From positions 7,777,480-7,841,479 of the forward strand of contig OZ029923.1 in NCBI GenBank assembly GCA_964023275.1: DNA of 64,000 nt, given 5' to 3'. Under the pieces are notes generated by a model. It saw only the letters and a list, made by a program, of their open reading frames with translations. It was not told where the DNA came from and did not search any database. Source of the stretch: Norana najaformis. Taxonomy: Eukaryota > Annelida > Clitellata > Crassiclitellata > Hormogastridae. Shown here piece after piece: positions 22,857-36,309 of this stretch. The number at the start of each line of letters is the position of its first letter. The stretch's first letter is position 1. Made by a program: the position numbers and the translations under genes.

Positions 22857-25251
22857 CGTTGACGAATCTGTTATGACTTTAAAGTTCCAAAATCAGTGTG
22901 AGATAGAAAATGCAACTGCGCAGCTGTTTGGAAATTCCAAACAATCGTGAAGCCTGATTATGAAAATGAAAACCGCTGCGGTCGAGAGTTCGGGCCGTCG
23001 CTGAGATATAAACTTGCTGTGTACACAAACACGCAGGCTATAAACTGAGCTGAAAAATTATGTGAACCATTTACGCACTTTTGTAGCGCAACTACAAGAC
23101 TTTTCAGGCTGTGAAAATCAGTGGAAATCAGTGGGTTTAGGTGCTTGCTTACTGGATAGCACTATCGTAATCGTAATTTTAATTGCATATTTAAACAGCA
23201 TTTATCCAAGAAAACTCTTCAGAAGTGCTCCGAACGTGACAACGCAAGACCACGATCAAAGAGAATGGTCTTCAACCGCTGGCGAAATAGAGGCAGAGAA
23301 AGGGCAAGAAGTTCAGATTGCACGACGGCCTTCTCCAGAATGAGGGCCCAACCACGGCGACGCTACCATGCAACATTGTGAAAGTAGGAGACCAGACAAT
23401 AACCAGCTCACTCAGTGTTGCAGAGCGAAGAGGTCTGCGGCCCAGTACTGTATGATTGATGTAAGCTTTTAACAATGCATTTAACAAAATAGAAAGCATA
23501 ATTAGAAAGCATAAAATAAGTTGATCAATTCGTCCAACTCGGAGGCTACAGTGAAGAGAAGCTTTTGGAGGAACAAAATGGTTCCAAATCCGACGACTTA
23601 GTACAGGGAAATTGAGGAACTTCATAATTTTGATTACGACACCAATATTCGTAAGTCTAATCATTCGGTAGAATGATCATGATGTGCAAATGCAAATGAA
23701 GAGATGTAAATTAGAGCTTGAATGTTAAAATCTAGTTCACCACAGATTATGACTCACAAGTTGGGTGCGTTCAGAAAGTGCTGAAGTTGATTTCAATATT
23801 CTGTCATATTTATCCATTTTGGCGGCCTCACGACTATTTTCACCCTAGAATAGGGTATAACAATCCTGTTCCAGAAAGCACTATTTGTTCGATTCATTCC
23901 AGTTTGTAATAGGTGTACCTTTTACTTGGGGACTGATTTTTGTAGGTGTTTTATTCTGGTAAGATAGAGTAAAGTAATAGCTCATTATGTAGACCTATTA
24001 TGTAATTCCCATCTATAGCTGTATGTAATATATTCATGTTTTAGAATAAGTAGCATTAATCTTTAAAACTTAGAGAACCAACAATGAAGCAACCATAGGT
24101 TCTCAATCTATTAAAGTTTTGCATATAATTAATGTAGCTAGTGCATGTGCTAGCCAAACTGTTGCGAGGCCATTAGTATTAATTAAAATTACCTGAATTT
24201 GGGCAACAATGTGGTTGTATACAAGACAGCTTAGTCTCTGAGCTTCCTTAATTACTTAGTACTTGGTCCTTTCTCTGCAGATCTGCACACTGGGCAACGT
24301 AGCACTCCTTGTTCCTCCACTCCTTCTTCTCCTTTAAGGGATTAATTCATCACTTGGTTGGTTGTTCTTTTCTTTGTCTGTACTAACCGCATTTCGCATC
24401 CATTAAATCTTCGCTTTCTGATAGCATACTCCATTTCTTGTCTTTTCTCTTATAGGTTTTTGAGCTTTCTAGTCACATTACATCAGATTAAGATACTTCA
24501 TTGATCCCCAAGTATGAAAAGTATATTATACCAAAGTTACATTGATGGATAAGCGTCAAAGAGTGAATGTGACTGGAGCATTAGTGTTCGACAGGAATAG
24601 GCGGCCCGAATTCTGTATTTGTATAAGCTGGAACTGAAGGAAATTAATTGTAGTAGCTGTAGGTTATGTTCGGGGTTTTTCCGCCTTTGTGAATCATTGT
24701 TACAAAAGTTCTGTGTCCACAGCAAATGGGTAGTCAATTGTGGTCGTTAAATTGACAGAAGACTAATAAATTAGTTAGCTAACATAAAACAAGGTACAGG
24801 AATCTTAAATTTCATTATCCAGTTGTTCAAAATTAAAAATAAATCTGATTAACAAGATTAATGTACCTAAAGACTACTTGAAAGACTAATGTAGGCCTAC
24901 ACACTGTTTTGAACTATTAATAAAGGTTCATAAAAAGACTTCAAGGCACTGATTTAACAGAGCAAATGTGTTTGCATAGGCTTTGCACGAAATCACTTAA
25001 CTTTACTAGCGGAGAAAGTTTACCTTAAACGCCCAGATTCATTAAGCGAATTATGAAGGCAACGTTTACAATAAAGCATTAATCTTGAGAAAACGAAATC
25101 TTAAATCAATATATTTTACTAACGTAGAAACTAATAGTCACAGGATTATTTTAAACCCACAAAGTCAACAAGCAAATTATTGACACTACTTTTGTATAAG
25201 AATACACAAATCTTGAAACAACAAAAAACCTCAGCGTTTTTGCTGAAAGTG
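22857..25251. other. intergenic stretch between R3 and R4
   Basis: It is AT-rich with no supported gene. It separates the 5' end of R3 from the 3' end of R4, and the promoter of R3 should lie at its left edge. The largest minus frame (23272-23664) has no domain-like features. Confidence 0.35.
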
Positions 25252-27562
25252 TTATTGTATGGCACACAAGCTGTTTTGAGAAGGGGGCGAAGATGGAGGA
25301 GGAGGAGGAGGAGGAGGAGGAGGAGCAATAGATGTGGGCTGTTGACGAGGTGCTTTTTTGCAAGCTTCGAAAGCTCCTGTTCCACATGGATAGTGTTGCA
25401 GGCATATAAAGCAGAATTCATACTTGCAACTTTTCGTTGAACATGTCATATGTTTGCATTTATCTACATGATGAATTAATGCCAAGCATTTGGGACACGC
25501 ACGCACAGCAGGAACTTCAATGCCATTTAGTATTTTAGTCTCACAAGTTGAAAGGCAATGGGAAAGCGATTTAATATCTCCACATTCAAGGTTGCCACAC
25601 AGTGCATTGCTGCCGCTGTTTCTCCACTCCTTCAGACATGACCAGCAAAATTCAAAGTTTCCTCCTTTGTCTAAAGAGCATTTCTTACAAGGGATTCGTT
25701 TATCTCCGTCTGGTCGGTGATAGGAAATACCGCATCCAGGACACTCCTTTATGACTGACGATTTATTTGCAAGTCTGTTTGAAATCATCCTCAGTTCAAA
25801 TTCGTTAGTTTCATTCGAAGATAAACACGCAGCATCAATTATCGATGTAAAAGACCAGACAGCTTTGCAAAGAGGATCAGGACACCGTATCGAACTCTCT
25901 CCTTTCTTTAGCTCATAGTAGCAGTAAATGGCCAAAGAAGATGGTGCTAAATAATAAAGTCAAATATCATATAATGAACCCTTATTTGATATTAATGTCC
26001 TAATATGTAGTTGGTGACAAACTTGGTTTAATAAGAGTGACAACCGCAATATGACTCTGCAATTCGTGGCCTAAATGCAGAGGGGTTAAGTTTATTTTAA
26101 TATGCCTCTTGTGCAGACCTATTTTACAGTTCTCTCATGATGTTAATAATGCGGACTTTCAAATTTAGCCAAGTAAAGCCGCTATGCTTCTTTGTTAAGA
26201 TTGTTGTTTCATTATACAGAAGCGGAAACTAGTTGTTTGATTTGATGGAATGGGCATGGGCATTTATTACAACTCAATTATCTCCTCTTACCAATGGCAT
26301 GGTCACAGGACATTCTGACTCGGGGCGTATCGTCATCCAGGCCCATCATGTCCGGGAGATCATTTGTAATTCTTCCTTTTAGTGATGGAAAATTATTTGG
26401 ATTTCGATTCTGTAACTGTATCTCCTTTTCAGATGGCCACCAACCACCATGTACATGCACGATTAAGTGAACATTACACTTATCTCGTAAGCAGTCAACG
26501 TCAACCAAGCGTCTTTGATCGCTTTCTTGCAGCTCCATACCTAAAAGAATAAATTATGCTCCTTTATTTATTGTAACGGTTTCCTTAGTACATAATACGC
26601 GAGTAACATATTACTGCCCAAAAAGTGAATTTTTTAACGATTGTTCATAAAATCCAACCACAAAAGACGACAATCTTTGACAATAACACCGAAGGTTCGT
26701 CTGACCTGAACTATGATTGCCCACACGATCACTATTGTAGATTCTGGACTAGACAATAACGTTTAAGCCCGGAGATTCTCTATGAGTCTATGAGGTGAAC
26801 GACCAAACGACCAAAATACTGATTCACTTAACATAGCATAACATGGGTTTAAATGGTTTAGAACACTTTTAATGTGTGTTAAAATTACTACAAATCTTAT
26901 AGTAGACACTCAAAGTGGTGTAGCACGCAAATATGACTCGTTTTAGTTATGTTTAAACCGTCGTTGTTTTTAGCCTTACACAGATTATGCCCATAATAGC
27001 CCATGCTGAAAAGTATTACCATCAGCAACGAAGAAGGTGAAACGGTTTTCTCCTAGAAATTCTTTGTTTTTTTCTCGAAAATCCTTGAAAAGGTTTGCCA
27101 CTGCTGTATGCTGTTCAAATGCAACAATCCACGCTTTAAACAATATTTGCGCGACTCATGCCTTTGGTACAATTCACAGAATAGCCTATGAATGAGTAAG
27201 GTACTTCACAATTGGCACAGGCCTACTCAAGGTAAGAAATATTACACAACAATACTTTTCAGACTCAACTTCTGGCTGTGATGGAGATTTCAAACGTTTC
27301 GTCGTTTAATTTGACTAATTCTTGACCTACTAGTTTTTCTTTACAAAAGTGATAGAAGTTAAAACATTTCGCCGTTTAATTTATCTAATTCTCGAACGAG
27401 AAGTTTCTCTTTAATAATGAACGTAATATGATGAATACGAGAGTAGAAAAGAAAAGTCGCCATATAAAAGTGTTGTACGCAAGAATTTCTCACCTTGTTT
27501 ATCGTCACAAAGATAGTTTTGTTCTTATCGGTAACGACCGAAATTTGCCAGGTGTCGCTCAT
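25252..27562 (-). CDS. R4: ubiquitin-like + RBR E3 ligase, polyproline tail and CaaX box, 367 aa
   Basis: Exons: 27562-27494, 27110-27020, 26540-26292, 25946-25252; lengths 69, 91, 249, 695; phases 0, 1, 1; all GT-AG. Ubl: MSDTWQISVVTDKNKTIFV, then HTAVANLFKDFREKNKEF, then a diverged third part ending HLIVHVHGGWW. The RING1 remnant begins SCDHAIG (Asp replaces the usual Gly) and continues LAIYCYYELKKG ... IRCPDPLC. IBR ligand pairs CPGC, CKKC, FCWSC and CGNLEC are intact. RING2 reads [19 protein letters not shown], with a predicted catalytic Cys; the next Cys pair is spaced C-x4-C (CSTKSC) instead of C-x2-C. After APRQQ comes a run of ten prolines, then SPPSQNS and CAIQ-stop, another CaaX motif. 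The polyproline is encoded by a GGA-strand microsatellite and may vary in length. Confidence 0.9.
25288..25326. repeat. coding (GGA)n microsatellite
   Basis: On the minus strand these CCT/TCC-type triplets encode the ten-proline run near the C-terminus of R4, just before the CaaX motif. Confidence 0.85.
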
Positions 27563-29058
27563 GTCGGTCGGTATTTCTTGTCAAATAACGGTGCATAAAA
27601 GCAGGTAATTCAGATGAAATTTCTCCTGTAGGCAGTGTTATTGAAAAAAATTTGGTGCTTGAGAACTTTTATGTAAAATCAATGGTGTATATTTCATCAG
27701 GGTCACTTTTATTACATGTTATCCGTGTGACAAAGACAAGCCGGCAACTGTAATTGCACTCAGAAATAAAAATAGCGCCTCCTCAATAGAGACCCCTCAG
27801 AGGTATATAAGTATTACCAGAATTACAAGAGGTAATTTGCCAGTAATTTATCTGGCGTTTAAATCGAAAAAAGATTGCCTACAGGTAAGGTACAGAAGCA
27901 ACAATGCATTCCTATGTGTCACTTGCACCGATGAAGACCAACATCGTATTACAAATACACGTGACAACAGCTCTGCGCTATACAGATGTATTCTCTATAA
28001 ATGTAAAAGTTTGGTGTGTCTGGGTTCGTGTTGTTTTATGCAGTCAATGAGCTTGAAAAATCAGAAAAATTCACTAAATTCAAATAGATTAAAGTATAAC
28101 TTTTAGTTCTCAACACGGATTTGCAAAGAGGTTTCCCACTTGTCTCATTCACCTCAACCCTAAAATTACAACATTGTCCGTTAATATCTTTCCGATATTC
28201 TGCAACTGAGTAAATGATAGGAATATGCACGATATATATTAATACGGAAAAAAATCTGAAAGAAATTAAGCTTATGCTAGGAACTCACCTGAGGCAGTAA
28301 ACTCGGACAAGATACAGCACCAACAAAATATATACAGTATCCCACTCATTCGCCAATGTATGCAAGTAGGTCATTCGTAGAAATTCCTCATGGAAATTCC
28401 AATTTCATAACCTCATTTAAGAAAAATTATATCACTGGTCGGAATGTAAAAATGCAAGCACTAGTTAACACCTTGGATAATCCATATGAAACGATTAAGG
28501 TCTCTCTGTGTCTCTCTGTCTCTCTCCTATCTCTGTCTTTCCTCTTTCCTAACTCCTTCATCTTTGTTCGCGTGGGTTTATCTCTCTATATCTCTCAGTC
28601 TATCTCTCTGCACCACATATAATCTGTTTCTCAAGAGTTCTTGAACATAGCAAATCTATAACGCGCAATGATAAGATAGTCTATAACCACATTTAAATCA
28701 TTTGAACCACGGATTTTTAGAAAGGCAACACAATGGAAAATTGGTTATATGATAACGATGCATAGCAACAGCACTTGACTTTAACGTCTCTATCGTCATA
28801 CTTCTGGCAACAGAGACAGCACGACGACCGGTCATAGCAACACACACTCTAAACAACTCACTGACTAAAGTCACAGCAAGTTACTGTGCCACTGGTGTGC
28901 TCGCAACTTGCAGAAAATGTCACAATAATTTGCATGCTACTTTTAGGCTCTTTCATCTCAGAATGGGCAGTTTCCAAGATGCCTACTTTACCATTTCTTC
29001 TCACAGGCAGAGAATATCACTGTTTTGGAATTTAATGTCGATCGGCCTCACAAGAATC
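27563..29058. other. intergenic stretch upstream of R4
   Basis: It includes the likely R4 promoter and a TCTC-rich simple-sequence patch at about 28500-28615. No gene is supported. Confidence 0.35.
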
Positions 29059-30203
29059 GCCTATCCTCATTGCACGTGACAGAGATGGTGGGCTTGTAAT
29101 TTCCATCGATTAAAGCCGCGGGCGAAGGGCAGCAAACTCGGTGAGCCCTCTCTTTCAAAGACCCCTCTGTGCATATGATAGTCCTAAAGTTCCAAGTCCC
29201 TGTTCTTATGCTGATGAGTATAAGTTCTGTTTTCACAGCGTTATCTGCTCTAGGCCTAATGGTAATATAGTCGGTAGTAGTAGCCTCAGTTGTCGTTGCT
29301 GTTGTTCTGGTAGCCAACTTATCGCATCCGGCCTCAATTCCTCTGCCGGGTCCGGTTGGGAGTCCCGTCGTTGGCTATCTACAGTAAGCCTCATCTTAAT
29401 CAGTGTTTCCGGTTCAAAAAGCAGACAATTAAGATATGATGTGGTAGGTGTTTATAAAACGTTTATAGAAATACAGACATCAGAATGCAATGTTACTTTT
29501 TAATGAAATTCTAGATAACCACTTTCCAATAATCTAAAATCATTTTATTACATTTTAAAATAGGCCTAATGCCAGATTGCATGATTTTCCGTTAGTCATA
29601 GTTAAAGGTCTATTAACATAAAAACTAGTATTTAAACTAGAAAATAGCAGTTTGGTTACATAAAGTACATTTTATTAACATTTTGTTCTAATTGTTCAAC
29701 AGAATTATTTTGATACTTAAATGTTTGGCTAACAACGTGACAAATTATTAAGGTCGCTGTTAGAACTGCTTATAGCTCATAAGTAATTTCTTCATGACGA
29801 GCAGGTGTCACACGTACGTCATTGGCATATTGGCATAATCATGGCTGTTGCATGGAATAATCTAGGCATGGGCATGCACGAGTGCTTTTCACAAATTCAC
29901 ATTATTCTGGGGAGTTAACGCGTGAAAATTGTTAAATCAAATTAAACAAAAACATAAATCATCTGCTGTTTATCTTATGCAGTTTTGTTTGAACTAAGTC
30001 TATTCGTTCACATTTCAGTAACTAAAAAATGTAAGAAATCATGGTGTTATATGCTACCAACTACTTTTACAATTCTCACGCAGTGCACATGCGCAAATCA
30101 CTTTTGCATATGAAACAGTTGACAATCTATGACAACACAGAGCTGGAGTTGTTTTGAAAATGCAGTGGCAGATGTTTGCCTTGGGCTACAATGCAGGCTT
30201 TAA
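29059..30203. repeat. direct duplication, copy 1 (RBR 3' end and downstream DNA)
   Basis: Aligns along its length with 31532-32672: both start CGCCTWTCCTCATT, share GTTCCAAGTCCCTGTTCTTATG, TTTGGCTAACAACGTGA and ATTTCTTCATGACGA, and end GCAGTGGCAGATGTYTGCCTTG. On the minus strand its right edge reads as a decayed RBR C-terminus. It then abuts plus-strand RBR sequence at about 30204. Confidence 0.8.
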
Positions 30204-30545
30204 ATGTGGCAATCCTGAATGCGGCGATAATAAGACACTTTCATATCCTGGCAACTTGCCCGTTGAAAGAATTGAACGGCGATATGAGTCCTTCAATAAG
30301 AGATTGTCCAAAGTGTTATACCTTGATACAGCACATTGTCAACTGCAAAAGTATGATTTGCGTCAGCTGCAAATACGAGTTCTGCTTCATTTGCTTAAGC
30401 ATTATTCGTGCAAGACAGGTGCATGGGAAGCCTGCGAAGGCAAATCGCCAAGCTCCTTTGGAAAGTCATCACAGCACAACAGGAATATGACAAGTCATGG
30501 TTCGTTATGACGAAAGCATTTTACCCCTGACTGTACCTGCGGTAA
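30204..30545 (+). pseudogene. inverted RBR fragment: RING2 plus a Ubl first exon
   Basis: In shifting frames the + strand reads CGNPECGDNKT, HILATCPLKELNG, then CPKCYTLIQHIVNCKSMIC and KYEFCFICL, a RING2 whose catalytic-loop His is Ser. It continues through HHSTTG, a TGA, and QVMVRYD to a consensus donor (GCG|GTAAGT). The order RING2, then HHxTTG, then a Ubl first exon and GTAAGT is the same as at 37091-36747 on the minus strand, with frame breaks and a stop here. It is a dead inverted copy. Confidence 0.8.
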
Positions 30546-31030
30546 GTATCAGGCTAATCTTGTACACAGTTTATAACAGGTAATGTTAAATATCATTAGA
30601 ACCCCAAGCATATGTATGACAAACTTATATTTAAAGTTCGGATTATCCCAGTAATTTTCTAAACGGCTTTCCACACGTGGCTAACGTCAATCGTTGATAG
30701 ATAAATTATGACAAAATAACATCATAATTAGTGACATTTACCGTTTCATTTTCGAGAAGCGACAACTTAAATAATGCGTAAATCACATTTTGTATTGGAA
30801 TTTTCCACGTAAGTTTAGGTCTAAATTTAGAAGAGATGGTTATACTTAGTGTGCCTACGAAAAAGCTATCAGGTAGGTTATAAGCTCGCAACCCAACTCC
30901 CATCGATTGACGACTTGCCAGAAAAAATCAATATTTAATGGTTTTCGGATCCTTTGTCACAAATGGTTTTATGGTCATGGGTTAAAGAAGCTTTTGAGAC
31001 AGGTTTTAAAACTGAAAATGAAACTGTTTT
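30204..31030 (+). repeat. inverted duplication arm (partner 36310-37091)
   Basis: Beyond the RBR fragment, the intronic sequence matches the reverse complement of 36310-36745: AACGTCAATCGTTGATAGAT, AATTATGACAAARTAACATC, ATCAGGTAGGTTATAAGCT and TTTAATGGTTTTCGG all occur in both arms in order. Confidence 0.85.
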
Positions 31031-31531
31031 ATTAGCAAAGTTTATTTCCAACTATCACAAGACAAACTTTACACATCTTTCAGTATATAGGCTGTACGTA
31101 GGACATCTGTATGTGTGCTAGACAGATGCAAATAAAGGTTACTTACCAACTCACTCAGTTTGAATTATAAGAAATTGTCGTTAATTAATATAATGCCAAA
31201 TAATGAATAGCGTTAAATTGAGAAAAAGATGGCAAATATTTGTAACGCTAGATACTAATGAAACAACTATGCTGCTTATTCCTGATGTTAGAGTTTTGCC
31301 TCTATTCTAGTGTAGATTTACATCATGCTAATGTTGTATAAAGAGACCCAAACCACCCATGATATTAGGCTTAGCTTGCCAGCATGAAAAGTGGGAAAGA
31401 GTTAAGAACATAAACGTTTACAAAGTTTTTTAACAAAATTAACAGCAAAAATAATGACAGATTATATGCCATTGCTCTTTCATCATATTTTTATTTTGAA
31501 AGAACCTACCTCTAGTGATTTTGGTAGTGGT

Positions 31532-32672
31532 CGCCTTTCCTCATTTCAGGTTATGGACGCTGTGGGCTTGGAATTGTCCATCGATCAAATTCGCGGGGAA
31601 GCAAAGCAAAGTCGCTGAGATCTCTTCATTTTCCAGAGTCCCTATACGTGTATGGAAGTTCTGACGTTCCAAGTCCCTGTTCTTATGTTGATGAGTATGA
31701 ATTCTGATATCTTAGTGTAGTCTGCTGTAGGCCTAGTATTAATATAGGCGATTGTAGTAGCGGTAGTTGTCGTTGCTGTTGCTTTCGTAGTCAACTTATC
31801 TCATCCGGCCCCAACTCCCTGGCCGGATCCCGTTGGGCTTTTCATGTTGTTAACAGTTTCATTCACTTTCTTGGTCTCATCTTCATCAAGTGTATTGCCA
31901 GTGTTTCCAGTTCAAAAATTAGACAATTAAGATAAGAAGTGATAGACATTTACAGAAAGTTTGTAGAAATGCAAACACCAGAATGTAATGTTACTTTTCT
32001 ATTCAAACTCTAGATAATCGTTATAGGCCTGGTGCCAGATTGCGTGACATTCCGTCAGTCACGGTTTAGTTCATTAGCACAAAACTAGCGTCTGAACGAA
32101 AAAATAGGAGTTTGGTTAAATAAAGTACATTTATTGTCACTTCGTTCTAAGTGTTCATGCAGAATTATTTTGATACTTCAAAGTTTGGCTAACAACGTGA
32201 TAAATTATACAAGTCACGGTTAGAACAGGTTATAGCTCAAAGGTAATTTCTTCATGACGAACAGGTGCTATGCATACCGATTTGGACATGTCAGATGAGC
32301 CTACTGGCGTGATCATAGCTGTTACATGGAATGATTTAGGAATACACCTGCAAGCGTGTTTATCACAAATTCACATTTTCTAGCGAGTTAACTGACTAAA
32401 TGTTGAATATAAGTTTGTAGAATAGAACATAAACCGTCTGGTGTTTTCCTATGCAGTTTTGTTTGAAGCAAAGCCTATCCTTTCACAAATTTGTAACTGA
32501 TAGGCCTACATATAAGAAATCATGTAGTTACCAGCTACTTTAACAATTAGTACGTTGTGCGTATGCGCAAATCATTCTTGCGTAAGAAAACATATGACAA
32601 CACCGAGCTGACGTTATTTTGAAAATGCAGTGGCAGATGTCTGCCTTGGAGCTACAGCGCAGGCTTTAAATG
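31532..32672. repeat. direct duplication, copy 2
   Basis: Partner of 29059-30203. Its right end overlaps the RING2 fragment of R6 on the minus strand, showing that the duplicated unit is RBR 3'-flanking DNA. Confidence 0.8.
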
Positions 32673-33194
32673 TACCAGTGCCACATGGAAACGGGTTCAA
32701 GCAAATGAAGCAGAACTCATGTTTGCACGCAGTACAGGTCATATGCTTACACTTAGCCTCATGTTCAATAATTGTAGAGCATTTAGGACAAGCACGTTTC
32801 GAGGGACTTTTAACCCCCTTTATGATTTCCTTATCAGGACAATTTGCCAGAAATAATTGCATACAGACATGCAGCGACTGTCAGCGACGTCGAGTCACAG
32901 ACGAAAAAATTGTGTCTTGAGGCACAGATGAACGAGTAAGCCTTCAGCTCAGGTGCAAATAGTTATTCAATTTAAAATTCCGCTGACGTTATGCGTCACT
33001 TTTTAGGAAATGAAACTAGCAAAATTTTATATGGATACTACACTACACAAGCCATCTAAGACATACAGTGTGGGCCTATATATTGTCATGCAGACTTCTC
33101 AACTATTTGAAACTTACTGCTATGGGTTGGGCATATTCTGTGGCCGATTATTTTTAAGCATGAAAGTATAATTATATTCAAACATTCACATGTA

Positions 33195-33286
33195 ATAGAG
33201 ACTAGCATATGGCTGCCGGTAGCCATTCTTTATGTAGGTCTAGTGTATGTAAAAATGGTAACCAACAGCCATATACTAGTCTCTAT
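33195..33286. repeat. short hairpin (25 bp arms)
   Basis: ATAGAGACTAGCATATGGCTG near 33195 is the inverse of CAGCCATATACTAGTCTCTAT ending at 33286, with few mismatches. It may be a miniature fold-back insertion in R6. Confidence 0.7.
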
Positions 33287-33467
33287 CAGGTCCTTGGGTA
33301 CGCATGCATACATAATCATTATTGCTTTTGGGAGGCGCTTTAATGTCTTTTACATTACTTACACATTACATTGCTCATATAGCCTACGTTCACACATCCG
33401 TCACATGTATCACAAGTCTAGCCTGAGCAGCCTCCATAGTTTCATCATTTCACTCCTTAAAGCGGGT

Positions 33468-33780
33468 GCGCCCGATAGTCTAGTGAATAGCGTGCTGGAC
33501 TGTCAACCGAGGAGTCGGGATTCAAATCCACTCCAGGGCAGAAATTTGTTTCGAAATTTCTACTATAAGATTATAAGATTTGTGAGCCGTAGCGAACTCG
33601 GCTATAAAATGAGTACATTGACCGCACACTGTCATTGGGAAGATCAGGAGGCGAGGAAGAGAACTGACCTCGCGCCGTCATACACCGAGGCTTAGAAAAT
33701 GAAGTTGCTGTATTCATGGCTGCCTTTCTGGGTTGGCTTAAGGGTTTGTTCTTCTTCTTTACTCTTGAAACGACAGCCTT
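33468..33780 (+). mobile_element. tRNA-Asp-like SINE
   Basis: The head GCGCCCGATAGTCTAGTGAA ... GGACTGTCAACC ... GGGATTCAAATCC carries A and B boxes and a GTC anticodon position (Asp-like). The body shares AAAATGAGTACA, CATGGCTGCCTT and GGGTTGGCTTAA with the copies at 52321 and 59937. It lies in the R6 remnant. Confidence 0.75.
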
Positions 33781-34560
33781 CCTCATGCCGCGAAGTTGTT
33801 TAGATTTGGGGCGACATGGAGTGAATTCAAAAAGGATCGCGTGAAGGCTACCTGTGTCTGTGATAATGGAGCCGTTTACAAAAATGCACTCATTTGCGGA
33901 AACGTAGCATTTGCGATAGATATAAAATCAGGTGCATGCTCTGTGGTCTTCATTGTAATTAGGCCTAATTTGCAAGAGGACAGCCAAATAAACAAATTAC
34001 TATGCACATAGAGGTATGTGTACAAATTATGGTAGACTGAGGGAGAAAGATCGACGGTAGTTTATTCAATTTACTAAAATCTTAGTTTACTCAATTTAAG
34101 AAAAATGTACGGAAATTTACAACACTTTATTGTTAGTATATACGACAATCTGTCAATTTGCCTCAGATCAGGTTAATGGGCTACGCAAAAGAAATGTCAG
34201 TGCCGTAGCAACGGCATATTCTACAAGTAATCTCTAGTTCTGTCTGCTCTTCTCTTAATGTTGTTTTGTCTGACAGTCTGTCTGTCGTTCTATGCGTCAG
34301 TCCGTCTGTATAACGACATGTACTTGTGACTTTTCTAGTTGACCGAACATTGGTTGCTAATTGATGAACTTTTTCTGTCCTTAACGACATTAACATCATT
34401 TGAACGAGCGCCATTATTTAGGTTCTCTTGAAGTGGAGCTATATAAATTTCTAATTATAAATGCAAATTATAATTTTCAGAAAAAAACATATGTGAAAAT
34501 GTTATCACACACTAGTCTGTTTTCGTCATTGTTTCTCTGCCTCTTCTCGTCTAGTTCATT

Positions 34561-34585
34561 CTGTCCGTCCGTCCGTCCGTCTGCG
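34561..34585. repeat. CCGT tetranucleotide run
   Basis: A short (CCGT)n run that lies directly downstream (on -) of the SLTGG stop codon in the third Ubl exon of R6. It marks the point where RING1 homology is lost. Confidence 0.7.
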
Positions 34586-36309
34586 TGTCGTCCTGTCTCT
34601 CCTGCTAACCACCGGTTAGACTGATCATTAAATGTAGAGTACTGTAGAGTCGGATGCCGTAGTCCGAGAGACGCTTTCCTGGGATGTTTTCCAATTCTTC
34701 TAAAGAAACATTGCAATAATAGGACATTATCCTATATATCTAATTACGTCAATACATTCGCATTTTTTTGTTAGCTAAGCAATCAAAAAATAAACAATAA
34801 GCTGATCAAATCTAGACTGAAAATGCAAAGTAACCTTGAAAATAAAGTGGTTTTTCTCGAGCAACGAACTGTGCAGACATCTTTCATGTTGCAATGGAAA
34901 ATAAACTGTCTTTTCAACGCCTTATAACTCAGTGTTTGAATGGAGGTGCCTTAAGCCATACTGTTTCTTCAGCAGTCTAGGTACGTTGCCTTTCTCCTGA
35001 CTGATTCCAATCGGCTTGGATGAATGACACACTAGGGTGTGACCAAGGTTTGATTTGTGGCGAGAAGGGTGAGTTTTTCGTCATTGATTCAGACCATCCA
35101 CCTCGTTGTAGACTGTGCTCCGACATCCCAAAGGGGAACTGCGTATTCTAAGTCTTTCGTAAAACCCACAAACCTACTGCGATACGTGCAAACAGCCTTA
35201 CAAAGCCAACAATCCACACGAAAGGGATTGATAACTAAAAATCATCCGAAATTTCAGAGATTTGAAAATGGGCTTCCAAAACTCTGGCTCTATCTATAAT
35301 TTTTAAAAAATGTCATAATGTTTTTTAAAAGATAACCATACATTTTTAATTTTTTTTAAAATTCCTTTAAAACGGTCATATGTAAACCCTGAGACTAGCC
35401 ACTCAACTGAGTGCAGACAGTTCTTTTCCTCTCCAGTAGGCCTACTTGGACCCACAAATGGCACCCAATAATAATAACAATAACAGAGCTGTATTTATGA
35501 TATCTTACCACAGCCGTGCATAAGTCGGTATCCGCAGACTTTCGGAGCTTTGGGATGATAATAAAGTTTCCGAAATAATTCTTCGACATAGCAGTTCTAA
35601 AAATAATATAGTAGATAATCAATTGTAGGCTACTTTACGCAGGGCTTCAGAAAAAAATATACTTGCAGTTACGGTCAGAAAACTGCATCTTAGCAGCCGC
35701 CACCACCGTAGCCTGCTACATGCTCTGCCAATGACAGCAGCACCACTACTGCCACGACCATCCCAATGTCAGTGTCCACCGCCACGCCTATTGTCATCCC
35801 CCAGCAATGTCGCCATCTTCACTACCACCAACGTCACCAGAGGCAGGTCCTCACAAAATAAAAATAGGACGAAAGAGAAATGCAATCGAATTTGCCAATA
35901 ACCTTGCTGTTAATGCTGTTAATTGTTTCAGAATGTTTATTTCCTTAGCTGCTTTCAACTTTCATGCTGGCAAGTTAAGTCAAATGTTATGGGTGGCCTG
36001 TGGTCACTACCAACAACAGTAGCACGATGTATGTCTACCATAGAAAATAGAGCCAAAACGCTAACCTCGGGTACAACCAGAGTAATTGTATTATTAAAAT
36101 CCAACTGTACAAATATTAGCCATTGCTTCTCAAATTTTAAGCCATCCATTATTCGGCATTAAATTAATTAACGACAATTTCTACTAATTCAAAATTGTGT
36201 AAGCGGGTAAGTAGCCTTTAATTGCATCTCTCAAAGCACAAACACATATATAGGTTCAGCCAGTCTACTGAAGGACGTGTTAAGTTTATCTTGTCATAAC
36301 TAGAACGAC

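Noticed and set aside
33468-33541. Functional tRNA-Asp gene
   Set aside because: The acceptor ends do not pair, there are multiple stem mismatches, and the same head heads a dispersed SINE family.
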